From Carex sylvatica (Eukaryota; Streptophyta; Magnoliopsida; Poales; Cyperaceae), in NCBI GenBank assembly GCA_964058845.1, contig CAXKVR010000019.1, positions 248,001 to 312,000 on the forward strand: 64,000 nucleotides of DNA, given 5' to 3'. Position 1 is the first letter of the stretch; every line of letters starts with the position of its first letter. This document shows positions 32,701 to 43,984 of this stretch, in pieces. The notes beneath the pieces are model-generated. The model was given only the letters and a program-made list of their open reading frames with translations. It was not told the DNA's origin and made no database searches. The position numbers were made by a program, and so were the translations under genes.

Positions 32701-33600
32701 TTAGCAAACATACTCATCCATCCTAATCTCCTCATTCCCTTCTTGCCCAAAAGAAATTCTTTCAAGAATTTATTATTTAAATCGCTAAAATAGAATTTAA
32801 AACCCTCACTCCTCACCATTTTCCAAGCGGTGTTTCCTTTTATGTACGTACATACATTCTCCCGATAAATTCGTTTATTTAATAATTAATTAACTTTTCA
32901 ATTAACTAAGCGCGTATGTACTGAAATAGCAAGTGACAACCTTTTAAATAAATAATTGTGTACTATGTGTACACAGGTGTCACGAGCCTCGCCTTCCCCT
33001 GTATTTTAAATTGTTTTCCATATTCCCTTCAAGGAAAACCAGCCGCTTTTTCTCGCGTCGCCTTTCAATTATTCCGCTAATTGTGGAGACTATTTAATTA
33101 ACATAATTGTTCTTCCCGTTGGTTCATCAAATTCAAATCTTCTCAAATCTTTCTCAACAAAGTATGTATTTAATACCCTAAAATACTTGTACTGATTTGG
33201 TATGCTGAGACGGTTTGCTGCACGATCAGTGAAGTTGGTTTTGAAAAGGAGGATATAAATTTTTGAAGAGCAGGCGTACAGCTCCACTGGACCAAATTGA
33301 AATGGGATCATGGGATGGCATATGCACCTATTAAATGAAAGGGTTTTACTTTTCCGGACACTTAAAAACCAAGTAATACTAATACCAGCGCATTAAATTA
33401 TAGGAGACAGACAGGAGGACACTACGGTAACCATACCGGAGGTAATTACAGCCAGAAAACATAGGAAGAGCCAGGATCCGAGATCGCACGCACGGGCAGA
33501 ACACGGGCCCACAAAGAGTTTTAAATTTTAACGAATCACCGTAGTTTAAATCTCGATGCAAATCTGACGGTCAATTTGAACTGAGGTCCCGCTTCCTAAG
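29775..33600. other. 3.8 kb without a recognised gene
   Basis: AT-rich, with a GCTATAGC palindrome cluster at 30480-30560 and hAT-like GGTT/GTTCGG phrases at 31480-32110. A short frame at 30112-30330 (72 codons, start MPTYKMVLAI) has reasonable composition but no family I recognise and no splice context. The frames at 32460-32726 and 33090-33561 are nondescript. Confidence 0.35.
30480..30560. repeat. Cluster of GCTATAGC palindromes
   Basis: TCGCTATAGCG, CCGCTATAGCG and related ATAGCG, CATAGC words crowd about 80 bp (30480-30570). Such palindrome clusters are typical of subterminal regions of some DNA transposons, but no ends were found. Confidence 0.45.
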
Positions 33601-33803
33601 TGAGAAGGGGACTGCCACGTCACCTCTCTCGTCCCTCAAAAGGACCAGCACTGCACGCGAGATCCCTTGCTTTCTTCCCCCCTCTTACACTTCCTCTCTC
33701 TCTCTCCTTCCTTTCATTCCACCCCTTTGTTCTAAGTTTTCATTTCCCTCTCAGCATTTTCTGCATAATTTAGAGTTACAAGGAGAAAGGTGATCGGTGT
33801 AAA
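33601..33803 (+). promoter_or_regulatory. Proximal promoter and 5' leader of the BIG GRAIN 1-like gene
   Basis: The 200 bp before the ATG include a CTCTCTCTCTCTCC tract near 33693 and pyrimidine-rich leader sequence, then TGTAAAATGG around the start. No canonical TATA box was identified. Assignment is by position and composition. Confidence 0.4.
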
Positions 33804-34733
33804 ATGGAGAGAAGAAGCAAACCACCTCGGTACGAACAACCGTCTTTCTCGTCCACTCTCCTGGATGCCATATACCGGTCCATTGATGAGTCGGATGGTA
33901 CTGGTACAGAACCAGAGAAACATGCCTCGAAACAGTCAGACCGGTACAGTTACAAGTTGGATTCTTGGAAGAGTACCAGTACGACAAATCACCAACGTTC
34001 ATCAGCTAGAACTAAGTCTGCGGCGACGGGTAAACACAGGTCTGGCGGTTGGGCCCACTCGACATCTAGCTCGTCAGATTGTTCAAGCTACGGAGGTTTT
34101 TCCTCGTCAGAGGCCGAGTCAGTTCGGCTCAAACCAATACGAACTGCTCCCCGGCCCGATCCAGTTCAATATCATTTCCCGGCTCAATCCCCTGCTACCA
34201 CCACAACTGAGAACAAGAAAAAATCTAGTTCGATAAGGAGTAGAATAAAGGAGTTCAGAAAAACGAAGGAACAGCTGCCTGCTTCGCCTGGAGCCCGGCT
34301 AACGAGCTTTATAAATGCGATTTTCCCTAAGAAGGCCGCAGCGCCGGCGAAAGGGGGTGCCCAAGCGCCGGAGGTGGGGTCCACTTGCTCCAGCGCCTCG
34401 TCTTACACCAGATCGTGCCTCAGTAAGACTCCTTCAACGGTGAAGAGATCGGTTAGGTTCTGTCCGGTGAGCGTTGTCGTAGGGGAGGAGGAGGATAGCG
34501 GCCATCGTCGGAGAGAGGCGGAGGAGAAGAGAGTAGAGGAGATTTTGCGAGGGTTGGCGAGGGATGAAGAGGAAGAAGAAGACACTAGCGATTCGAGCTC
34601 AGATCTGTTTGAGCTGGAGGATCTGACGGTCGGGATTGAGCGGAGGTTTAGGGATGAGCTTCCGGTGTACGGTACGACAAGTCTAGGGATTAATAAAGGG
34701 GTTCCTCACGGTTTGTGTCGTCCTGTAATCTAG
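33804..34733 (+). CDS. BG1L: BIG GRAIN 1-like protein
   Basis: A single-exon 309-residue frame with a good start (TGTAAAATGG). Conserved blocks of the plant BIG GRAIN 1-like family appear in order. Residues 13-28 are PSFSSTLLDAIYRSID. Residues 143-175 form a basic stretch with SRIKEFRKTK and SPGARLTSFINAIF. Residues 214-222 are KRSVRFCPV. An acidic Glu-rich region covers 236-262, and the C-terminus at 264-294 has SSSDLFELEDL and FRDELPVYGTTSL. Long Ser/Thr-rich linkers separate the blocks; there is no signal peptide or membrane span. In rice, BIG GRAIN 1 is a plasma-membrane-associated positive regulator of auxin response and transport that increases grain size. A similar role here is inferred from family only. 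The gene is more GC-rich than its surroundings, stands alone, and shows no damage. Confidence 0.85.
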   Translation: MERRSKPPRYEQPSFSSTLLDAIYRSIDESDGTGTEPEKHASKQSDRYSYKLDSWKSTSTTNHQRSSARTKSAATGKHRSGGWAHSTSSSSDCSSYGGFSSSEAESVRLKPIRTAPRPDPVQYHFPAQSPATTTTENKKKSSSIRSRIKEFRKTKEQLPASPGARLTSFINAIFPKKAAAPAKGGAQAPEVGSTCSSASSYTRSCLSKTPSTVKRSVRFCPVSVVVGEEEDSGHRRREAEEKRVEEILRGLARDEEEEEDTSDSSSDLFELEDLTVGIERRFRDELPVYGTTSLGINKGVPHGLCRPVI

Positions 34734-35551
34734 ACATTATTCGATCTTAACCTTCTTTTTCTGGATATTAAATAGACTAATTGTTTTATGAGGAACTTTT
34801 TACTTATGAGTCCAGACTTTTTTTTTTTCTTTTAACGTAGTTAAAGATTAGGCCTGAAAAGTAACTAAGTACCTTTGGAGATGTATATTGTTAAATATTT
34901 GGAAAATTAGGGGCAGAGCAAAAATTGTGAAAAGAATGGTTGCTGAATAATGATGAGTGGGAGTACTAATCTGGGTATAATTTAGAAGATCGTAGGGCTT
35001 TGATTTCAAGAAAATATTGGCATTTTCTTTTCTTTTTTGTAATATGGTTAAAACAATTTAACCAATTAGTTCGTTTTTGTTGAGCTACTTGTGTGTTTAC
35101 TTGTTCGTTTCTCTTTCAAATTTAGTTTGTTAAATCCTGAATTAAAAGAAATATTTGAGAAATTGATTGCAAAAGGCCTTGTTCAGACGGGATGAAGCTC
35201 ACAAACGATTCTTGTTGATTTGATAATTAATAGGAAATAAAGTTAACAGAAACCTTTTTACATCATGTCCTGTTTTAGAACTTATACTTCGTTATTTTCT
35301 AAGTGCATTATGATAGTGAAATAAAACCAACTAAATGTGACAACGAAAAATGTGGTAACTTGTGGATTTGCATTTCTTTTAACTCTTCACCTCCTCTGAA
35401 TCAAAACAGTGCTTGAAGAGAATTAGATAGGAAAATAACTGGACATTAATAAAAAAAAAAAGCTATGGCTTATGGCTTATAACTTACATTTGATCTAGTA
35501 GCAAAATTATATGTTTCTTATGTGAGATGAGAGAAATCTTTTGTTCAAAAT
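34734..35551. other. 3' flank of the BIG GRAIN 1-like gene
   Basis: AT-rich DNA; no other gene seen. The 3' UTR presumably ends in the first few hundred bases, but no exact AATAAA was located. Confidence 0.45.
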
Positions 35552-35868
35552 ATTGAAATAAAACCCATAGGCACACAACACCCACAACAAACACCTTATT
35601 CTTTTTAGAACCTATAGTTCTCCGTAGGAGAACATATACCTTAGCCAGTTAAACTGTACAGCGCTAGAATGTAAGGGTGTGTTCTTTTGATTTGAATATA
35701 TACCTTAGCCAGTTAAACATTGAAATAAAATCCTTAAGCACACAACACCCACAACCCACATCTTATTTCTATTTGAACCTATGGTTCTTTTGTAGGAGAA
35801 CATATGTCTTCGCCAGTTGAACTGCGTAGCGCTAGAATGTAGGAGTGTGTTATGTTGATTTGGACCGT
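35552..35868 (-). mobile_element. Tandem pair of tRNA-derived SINEs
   Basis: Two units about 167 bp apart (starting at 35552 and 35719 on +) share ATTGAAATAAAA, CACACAACACCCACAAC, GTAGGAGAACATAT, CCAGTT(A/G)AACTG and GCGCTAGAATGTA. Read on the - strand, each has a box A-like GTTCAACTGGCxAAG, then a box B-like ATAGGTTCAAATA, then a TGTGGGTTGTGGGTGTTGTG tail region, the layout of plant tRNA-derived SINEs. The head-to-tail arrangement suggests a dimer or a later tandem duplication. Confidence 0.65.
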
Positions 35869-38800
35869 TGGATCTCAAAAGAATGTTCGTAATTTGCATT
35901 TTAAAAAAAAAAAAAAAACTCCTTTGAATGTGTGGCTGGTTAATTTGGCACATTTATTTCAATCTGAAATTTGAACAGCAAGATTTTGTATTTCTGGTCA
36001 AAATAACAACAAATTAAGACGGCGTTGATTATAGTATACCCAGTTTTATTTAAAGTTTATATTTTTTATGGGAGAAAAAAATGTTAGTTTTATATCATGA
36101 CATAAAAATAATGCACGTTATACAATATGTTTTTGATATATTTGTAGTTCATTGGACAATAATAATTAAAAAAAAATAATACGTATAATTATTTGTAAGT
36201 AGCAGAAATCTCGTCATTAGAAATATCTTTATTGGAGGAAAGTTCAAAGCCGAGACTTCATTTTCAAGGTAAAAAGTGCATCTAATTATTTTTAAGATAA
36301 AAAAGTGGCCTATCTTAACTTTTAAATATTCATAAAAGATCTTTCATTCAGATTTCAAACATGCAATTGAACAAATTGCATTACTTTTAACCACTATCAA
36401 AGGTCAATTCTCCATCACTACAAATTGTTTTTTTTTTTTCACCTTTAAGACTATGAAATTGGAAGTTTCAAGGAGGCCATGAACAAAATTTAACTGTTTT
36501 ATTTGAAGTGATGCAAATCACATTTAACTGTTTTATTTGAATATTTGAGTTTTTGATATTAAGTTATTGAAATTTTCAAAGCAATATATAGTAGACATAC
36601 TTAAATCTTTTTGCGTTATCATTATTTAATTTGATTGTTTCTCAGAATTAATTTCTAGTTCATGTTAAGAAATTCGCCAGATTAATAAACAAAAAAAAAA
36701 TTATGCAGAAAGTACACAAAGTAACAAATAAAAAGAAGAACATTTTAAGATTTGCAAGATTCTAAACGCATTTGAACCCTCCTATTTAATTATTTCTTTA
36801 TTACTTGTAAGATTTAAACTGAAAAATTTAGCTTAGTCTAGAACTTTGCGACAAAGATAAAGAAACTTTGTCAGAAAAAAGACGTACACAAAATTGAACA
36901 ATTAATTAATAAAAAATAAAAACGATTATTTATATAAGCTTGTTTTAAACAATGAAGTTCAAAGGATTTTTGTTCATCTTTTCTATGTTACCGCCAGTAA
37001 TAATTTAGAAAGATTTTTTTTTTTAGTGGAAATCAGTAGGAACTTCACCTCTTCGCAATTGAAGATCCCGATGGATTTAATTTTATTATTTAATGAAATA
37101 ATTTTAGCCTTTTTTTTTAATGAAAAGATTGGTGATCAAGCCAAATAATTCTAGCTTTTTATTTTAAACATTCAAACGAAACTATTTAGTCAGTTTTTCA
37201 CGGACAATTTTCATACGGAAAATATTATTTTAGACAATTATTATTTTTTCTCAGTTATACTTTTAAATAATAGATATATTGAAAAATTGTTTCTCAATCG
37301 TATTTACTTTTTTTTTTATAATGGAGAAAGTGAACTAAGTTTTATTATTCGCTTATGAAGTTGATGTCTTTTGAGAGTCATTTTTATAGCTTATGTTGTA
37401 TGTATTAGTTTTTTTTTTTTAAAATTAGAGATCTAAGTTAGTTAATTATTTAATATTTACAAATAAATTTTTTATTTAGATTTCGAACATGCACTTTTCT
37501 CATGAAAAGCATTGTCTTTACCACCGTTGAATGTACTAATTGATATTCCCAGTCAGCATAATTATATGGTCTCTTTAAACTCGCTCCAAAAAAAATAAAA
37601 ATAAATGACTTTCACTCTTTCAAATAGATGATTCGTAAGGTGATAGAGAAACACTAGACCCCCCCTCTTCCGACCTCTCTCGTCTCTACCTCGAGTGGAG
37701 AGGATGGTGAGGGAGCAGTATCGTTGTGAGTACAGAATTTTTGAAGTTCGGAATGTAGAGCGCGGCGAAGTGTGGATTGGTTGTCGGAGTATGGCGGCTG
37801 TCGGACGAGAGCATATTCAATCATTGAGAGGGATGATGAATAAGAGAATAGGATGATTAGAAAAATAGTAAGAATTGTGAGAATAAGAGTGTAAATATAT
37901 AGAAATAGAAGCATAGAGTGATTTAGAGAAATTGAATAGAATAAATGAGTGAATTTAGAAATGAGAATTATTTGATGTGTTGTAAATATTTTTTTTTTAT
38001 CAATAAAATTATTAGTATGTATTTGAAGTCACTAATTTAAAAAAAAGAAAGATTTCACCAGTCATACTTCTTATGGAAACATTGCATTTTTTTTTTTCTA
38101 ATAGTAATCTATATATTTATATCGGTGATACGTGCTTACAAAATTTATTTCTTACCAGTAACTTTTCTTTAATCATATGGGTTAATTAAGATGATTATAA
38201 ACTATGTTTTCTATCAAATCATCTTTTTAAAAGGAGAACTTTTTATACTTTTTTCTGTTTCGATCTGTTAAAATAATCTTGCAAAACACAATCTTGACCT
38301 AGCTAACTTGTAGGTTTCCCTTGGAATATGGCAGTTAAACCGGATAACCATTCTGAATTGGGGAACTTATTAATTTATTCATGAAACTTCACGTGTTTAA
38401 CTCTAAATAGTATATGGTTGATTCAAATTATTAATTCAAACTCTGTTTGTGATTTTTGGTGCGCTCCTGGCCGAGTTTTTTTATTAATATCTCCAACATT
38501 AAATACAAAATAACATAATTGTTCAGGTTTTTTGGGTAATTTTAAAAATGCCCAGACCGGCCATAAAATAGTCGATCATGAGTTTTTTTTTATAGATTAC
38601 TTCTTTTGATATATAATTAGCATTATTATACTAAAATATGATAAATTATTTGAAATTATGTTAAATTACGCTAAAATATGTGAAATTATGCTTAAATTAT
38701 CCAGTTTGTGATTGATTGTACTATTCCAATTAATTTGACTTTTGTTGAACCAAATTTATTATTATTCGAATTGGTTACAAAAGTCATAGTAACTCCACTT

Positions 38801-39105
38801 ATTATTTTCAGTTTGATTTTGGTAATTGAAAACTATATAAACTGAACCGTCAGATACACATACACTGAAATACTGGTAAATGTTATTTTAATATACAATG
38901 TTACCCATAAGTCCATAACAGTACAAGAGCTAGCTAGCTAGTACAATTTTTAATATATGTGTTTATCATTCTAGTTCAAATCAATTAAGACGAAAACCTC
39001 ATTAGTAGGGGTGTCAATGATATCCTTTATTTGTTCATCCGATCCAATACTAAATGGATAAGATTTATTTTTGCTAACTTATCGGGTCTAAGTAAGATAT
39101 TTTTT
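35869..39105. other. 3.2 kb intergenic DNA
   Basis: AT-rich, with a poly(A) run at 35903-35918. A short minus-strand frame at 37654-37914 lies in a locally GC-richer patch (37660-37830) but has no motif I know. TAGGGGTGTCAATGATATCC at 39006 resembles a hAT end. Confidence 0.4.
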
Positions 39106-39505
39106 TATAATTACAATTTGTTTTGTTACACAATTATTAACAGTAAGCGTAGAGTATAGATATGAGTATGAAAATATCTCCATCTGATTCGTGTCCATTA
39201 ATCGGGGTCCGACTCTGGTGCTTTTCTATAAGAAAAGCAGGGTCCTGCTTTTTCAATCGCAATCATTCAAATTTTTTTATTCACGTATCTTTATAAAGAA
39301 ACTTTTTCAAGTACAAATCTCAATAAATTTGAATGATTGGGATTGAAAAAGCAGGACCCTGCTTTTTTTATAGAAAAGCAGCAAAGTCGGACCCCGATTA
39401 ATGGACACGAATCAAATGGAGATATTTTCATACTCATATCTATACTCTACGCTTACTGTTAGCTTACTGTTAATAAGTGTATAACAAAACAAATTGTAAT
39501 CATAT
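39106..39505. mobile_element. 400-bp near-perfect foldback element
   Basis: Left arm 39106-39270 and right arm 39325-39505 are complementary over about 160 bp. Landmarks are TTACAATTTGTTTTGTTACAC / GTATAACAAAACAAATTGTAA, CGTAGAGTATAGATATGAG / CTCATATCTATACTCTACG, CATTAATCGGGGTCCGAC / GTCGGACCCCGATTAATG and GCAGGGTCCTGC on both sides. The right arm has a small internal duplication. No target duplication was identified. Confidence 0.75.
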
Positions 39506-40101
39506 CTATACTCTATACTCTACGCTTATTGCTATACAAATCACAATAAGATACATGAAAGTATTCATTTCTCATGAGTAAAAATTGTTATAGCAATTAC
39601 CATTTTTTATGCAACAATGGTTATCACAAATTACCTTTTTTTTTCTCATTTTCATTATGCCATATTACTCCATACATGATTAACAAAGTAAAAGGCAGAT
39701 CCTTTAATTGAGCCTCTAATCATGGAGTCCGTACAAAAAGACCACAACAAAACATATCTAAAAATGAGAAGGCATAACAAGTTAGACCATTTTGCACTTG
39801 CTCTGTTTCAGCAAACGACAATTGTGGTTCTTTGGATGTTTTCCCTAAGAAATTGGTACAAAAAAATTGATGCTTTATGTACTTTATAGCCTTTGATTAA
39901 TTTGTATCATCGTCATAGCACAATACCTAGAATATATAAGAAACGTAAAACTTAAGGTGCCTATAAATCAATATCTTACTATTTAAAGTCGTTCTTCATA
40001 TAGTTGAGGAATTGCTGTTGCTTGATTGAATGCATAATTTGCACATGAAAAGGATATCAATAATTATTACGCTAGGTACAAACTTGGTGCAGAAGAAGCT
40101 T
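39506..40101. other. AT-rich intergenic DNA
   Basis: An extra copy of the ATCTATACTCTATACTCTACG phrase at 39505-39530 extends the preceding foldback. Nothing else recognised. Confidence 0.4.
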
Positions 40102-40109
40102 TAAGTCTG

Positions 40110-40307
40110 GGAATCGAATCTCCTCTTCTATGTGGACAGAAAATTCTTGCCTCTAAAATCACTGATACGTAGATCTAGAGTAGATTTTGAGACAAAACTA
40201 TATCCAATATTTAAATGTCCAAATTCACCCCGGACCTACATATCAGTGACTTTAAGGACAAAAATTTTCTGTCCAAAAAGAACACTTTGGACAGGTGATT
40301 CGGTTCC
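40110..40307. mobile_element. 198-bp foldback MULE MITE (GAATCGAATCTCC family)
   Basis: Ends GGAATCGAATCTCCTCTTC and the complement of GGAACCGAATCACCTGTCC. Inner arms GGACAGAAAATT and TCACTGATA(C/T)GTAG pair. Flanks TTAAGTCTG (40101-40109) and TTAAATCTA (40308-40316) match at 7 of 9. Related to 56442-56617 and a fragment at 28397. Confidence 0.7.
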
Positions 40308-40696
40308 TTAAATCTAAACATAGTTGGATAATGTTTAATCTATTCTAGTTAGATTTGGTTTAATTAATTGACTTCAAAATAAATATCAATTTTCGTCTTT
40401 CTCTTTTCGAAGGAAAGGTGAGAGATTCAGGTCTTGTTTCAATGAGGGAAAGAAAGTTTAAAACATCAAAAGAAAAAAGAAAATACAAGAGTTTATGACT
40501 CGCTCAGAGAATAATTGAACCAGAAAAAAAATAGAATAGCGCATAATATGTTTTATTTTTACCAATAAAAATCAGTAAGACGAAGCTAAAATAATGAAAA
40601 GAGAGAATTTCACAGACCTAATAATCATTCTCCAATCTCATTAACTCATCCCTAAACACCCAACATAAACATTTCTACGCACTTATCTATTATATC

Positions 40697-40901
40697 CAGA
40701 GGCGGACATAGGTCAAAAGAATCAGGATCAACTGACCCTCATTTTTTTATTTTTTTTATTTACTTATGATTTTTAATATAATTTACAGTAAAATGTTACG
40801 GTATTATAAAATTGATTTTTATTCTTCATAGAAATTTTTTATATGATTGATTCTCATTTTGTATTTGATCCCCATAGTTCGAAAGTGTGACTCTGCCTCT
40901 G
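40697..40901. mobile_element. 205-bp hAT-type MITE (CAGTGGCGGA family)
   Basis: Ends CAGAGGCGGACATAGG and the complement of CAGAGGCAGAGTCACAC. Flanks ATTATATC (40689-40696) and ATTATGTC (40902-40909) match at 7 of 8. Confidence 0.78.
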
Positions 40902-40909
40902 ATTATGTC

Positions 40910-42834
40910 GATTTATATTTGTCAATTTTAGTTAAGACATAAGCATTAACAACTGTCGCACGATATTGACCTAGTCAAAACACATTTTAAATAATGTTAA
41001 TAATTGTCTTGATGTTAATTTCAAACTCATTTTTCAAATATCTTAAAATATATGCTTACTTATTGCTCAATGCACACTTAGTTATTGTGCTAATGGACAA
41101 TTATTCATTTTTTTTAGTTGATAAAAAAAAAATAGTTAGAAGTATCTAGAACGTGAGAGGTTAGAAATTACATATAATATTAAAAAATTGTAGCTCGCAA
41201 AATTTATTGTCCTGTCTTCTTAGATCCGTTCATATCCATTCGCAAAATTAATATACTGACTGAACAATCATAAATTCATAATGTGCACACTTAAATTTGC
41301 ATAATTTCTTGTCGAAAGTAAATAAATAAATGAGAAATCTAAGCAATGCTCACGTTTATTGAGAAGTCTAACAAACATACTCGAAATAGTATCTAGAATA
41401 AATACAATAAATGGATTCACGTGCATGAACCCTACCAAATTTGAGTTCCAGCTATGAAAATGAAATCGATCCCTATCTGAAACCTGTTGCTCTGGCCTCT
41501 GTGCATGGGAGCCAAAGCAGAAGAACAGTTGCTTTACATGAACATTTTATGGCTAAGGTGAGAGATCTCATGGTTAATCAGGTGCCATGCAAAATTAAAT
41601 ACATGGAGGATCATTAATTTGTTCATTCATTGCTACTCACAAGTTGCTTTTGTTATTATCTGTTCAACTGCACATGATCTGCCATGTACATTTATGGCTC
41701 TTCAATTCTATCCATCTTCTTTTTAGCCTGTTCGCTCTATTTATATTTGGAAAGAATGTCTATGAAGTTGAAATACCTTTAACAATGGAAAAAGGAAACT
41801 ACAAAATGTCAACCAGAGAACAGCACATTGGCTTTAAATTTATTAACCTTAAAAATGTCAAATATCTTAAAAATTATGTCTAATATTTCATTATCATAAA
41901 CCTTGACACCCACTGTCAAGATTTAAAAAAAAAATCATTATCATTAATCTATATATAAAGATCTAATAATTAGAAAAAAAAAATGAAAAAGGTAGTCACG
42001 TAGTATTATTAGAGATACACACATAATAACCTCATCATCTCGGCAACAAGAACAATGGTACAAATAATTGATTGTTAAGAACCATAACTATTTTGCGCTT
42101 CTTAAAAGAGATCTGAAGGTACCAAAGAACAGCCATAACATTTCCCACTGAAAAACAGTATATTAAATGCTCACAATTAAAACAGATTTAGTTTTCTCGT
42201 TGCCCGGTACCAATCCCTCATAAGTCATAACCATCCAAAAAATTCGGACACTTTGCTTGTAAATTTTGAAAGTCAAATTTTAGGGGTTTCATGTCTGAGC
42301 ATTATTGCCCAGTAGCCATGGCAATAATCATCATTTACAGTAGAGGCTATTCGAGAGGTGAATTATCTTCTCAAATCAATGTATTGTTCTAATTTAATCA
42401 TGTTAAAAAGTTGGAAATAAATCTGCTGATCACCAAAGGAATTGGAGGACCCTGTTATTTCAAATCCAACCTTTCATTTGGTTTGAAATTTGTGCATGAA
42501 AAACAACTTCTATTGAGATTCATACATTCTAAAAAACGAAAGATTGGATTTGGAATAACAGGGACCTGCATGACCTGCAACTTGGAGTGGAATATGGAAG
42601 ATATGTGTTGTAACAAACTAATGCGGAAATGATAAGTGTGCTATTTTTATTTTTATTTTATTTTTTTGAGGAAGAAAAGGATAAGTGTACTACAACCGTA
42701 GGCGAAACTACAGGAGTTTGTTCTTAAGAGCATTTTCATTCTATAAATGATTGAGATTTCTAGTCTGACGTGACGATTTCTATTTCAATTTCAAAGATGT
42801 ACGCCGGTTTCTTATTTAGAAATTATTCGACAAA
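40910..42834. other. Intergenic DNA with a small foldback
   Basis: No gene recognised. At 42446-42567 GGACCCTGTTATTTCAAATCC and GGATTTGGAATAACAGGGACC form an inverted repeat. The left part, TTGGAAATAAATCTGCTG at 42413, matches the MITE ends at 4333 and 57988, but the right terminus is not preserved. Confidence 0.45.
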
Positions 42835-42845
42835 CTTTCTTATTA

Positions 42846-43012
42846 ACAGAGTTGTCAGCATGAGGCAGCAGAGTTTAGGAAGGAGTTCAAGTGCGAGACA
42901 TGTAAGGTTATAGCATAACTTGTAATACATTAGGGCCGGATGTTGTAATCATATTTATTAATGCAACCTTGGTAGCATCTATCAAGTTTTCAAAAAAAAA
43001 AAAAAAAAAAAC
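42846..43012 (+). mobile_element. Short 5'-truncated poly(A) retroposon
   Basis: The insert ends in about 20 A residues (42991-43011). It is flanked by the 11-bp direct repeat CTTTCTTATTA (42835-42845 and 43013-43023), the signature of target-primed reverse transcription. The body (ATGTTGTAATCATATTTATT just before the tail) looks like the 3' end of a LINE-type transcript, but it is too short to class. Confidence 0.75.
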
Positions 43013-43325
43013 CTTTCTTATTAGTCAGAAACCGTTTCTAATTGCCATGGTGGCAAAACATTTCACTTAAGTTCTTTCTTCTCTATTTTTGTAGCATTCT
43101 CTCTTATGACAGAAACTCTAAAATTAATTTCAGGAATGTGAAGATTTAGAAATTAAGAGAGGTTTTAATTTCTAATAGTGATCCACAGTTATTTAGAAAT
43201 TCATTTCAATTGCTGAGATAGAAAAATAACTGCGTTAAGTCATCAAATTACAACGTTCGAACTTCCAAACATCTGAAAATACCTCATTTACAAGTTACAA
43301 CTGCAGACTACTCTCGTTCCAAACA

Positions 43326-43521
43326 AGTCCGCATCTTCTGCATTAACTCAAAAGAACATTTTTGAGTTTAATGAATCTCAGCCGTCTGATCAGAATTGGA
43401 GCCAACCTGGTCCACGACTATAACACACAGAGCCCTTTAATATTAGTGCAGATCTCAATGGACCATTCAAATCTATTAACACACGTTCCGTTAATGCTGG
43501 TTTTAAGATCTCAATACGAAT
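43326..43521. mobile_element. GAATTCGTATCCTCTGC-family MITE, copy C (decayed)
   Basis: Left arm CCGCATCTTCTGCATTAAC and interior (GGAGCCAAC, CACAGAGCCCTTTAATATTA) match the family. The right terminus is rearranged (GTTCCGTTAATGCTGG). Confidence 0.55.
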
Positions 43522-43915
43522 TTGTTCCAAACAGCCCCTAAGAAAGACTAACCGAGATGACGCTGGTTTTAAAATTCCATTTTAAGAACAGGTATAGTAC
43601 CGTACCATAATAATTCCTTTTCTTTTGTCGAGCAGATATTGTGGCCCAACAAACAATTAATGGAGTTAAGCTACAGTCGAATTTAGTGGCCCAAGCGCCC
43701 AATAATAAGATCCCAACACCACTCTGGCATTCTATTTTTCCATTAGCTTTTGTCATAACTTCACAGATGAAGAATAGGGACCAGAAATCAAGTATGAGAT
43801 TATGAAATAGTGTTTGAAATCTTAAATCCTTAAATGAAATGATAGAACCAATTTCTTTGTTAGCACAATAACCAATAGCCCTCCACCCAAATCAATTTCC
43901 AGGATTTGCCTTCTT

Positions 43916-43921
43916 TTTATT
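43916..43921 (-). terminator. Candidate poly(A) signal of the omega-amidase gene
   Basis: AATAAA on the - strand, about 65 nt past the stop codon at 43985. Confidence 0.4.
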
Positions 43922-43984
43922 ATACAACAAAGCGATTTTTGTTTGCCAAATAACAATGATTATGGAGGAGCTAAATGTAATCAA

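Noticed and set aside
34184..34585. Minus-strand frames inside the BIG GRAIN 1-like gene
   Set aside because: Shadows of the GC-richer coding sequence.
37654..37914. Minus-strand 86-codon frame
   Set aside because: Locally GC-richer and mildly protein-like, but no family recognised, and the N-terminal half is low-complexity hydrophobic.
39106..39505. miRNA precursor
   Set aside because: Arms are far longer and more perfect than a typical plant miRNA precursor, and no known mature miRNA sequence was recognised; a foldback transposon is more likely.
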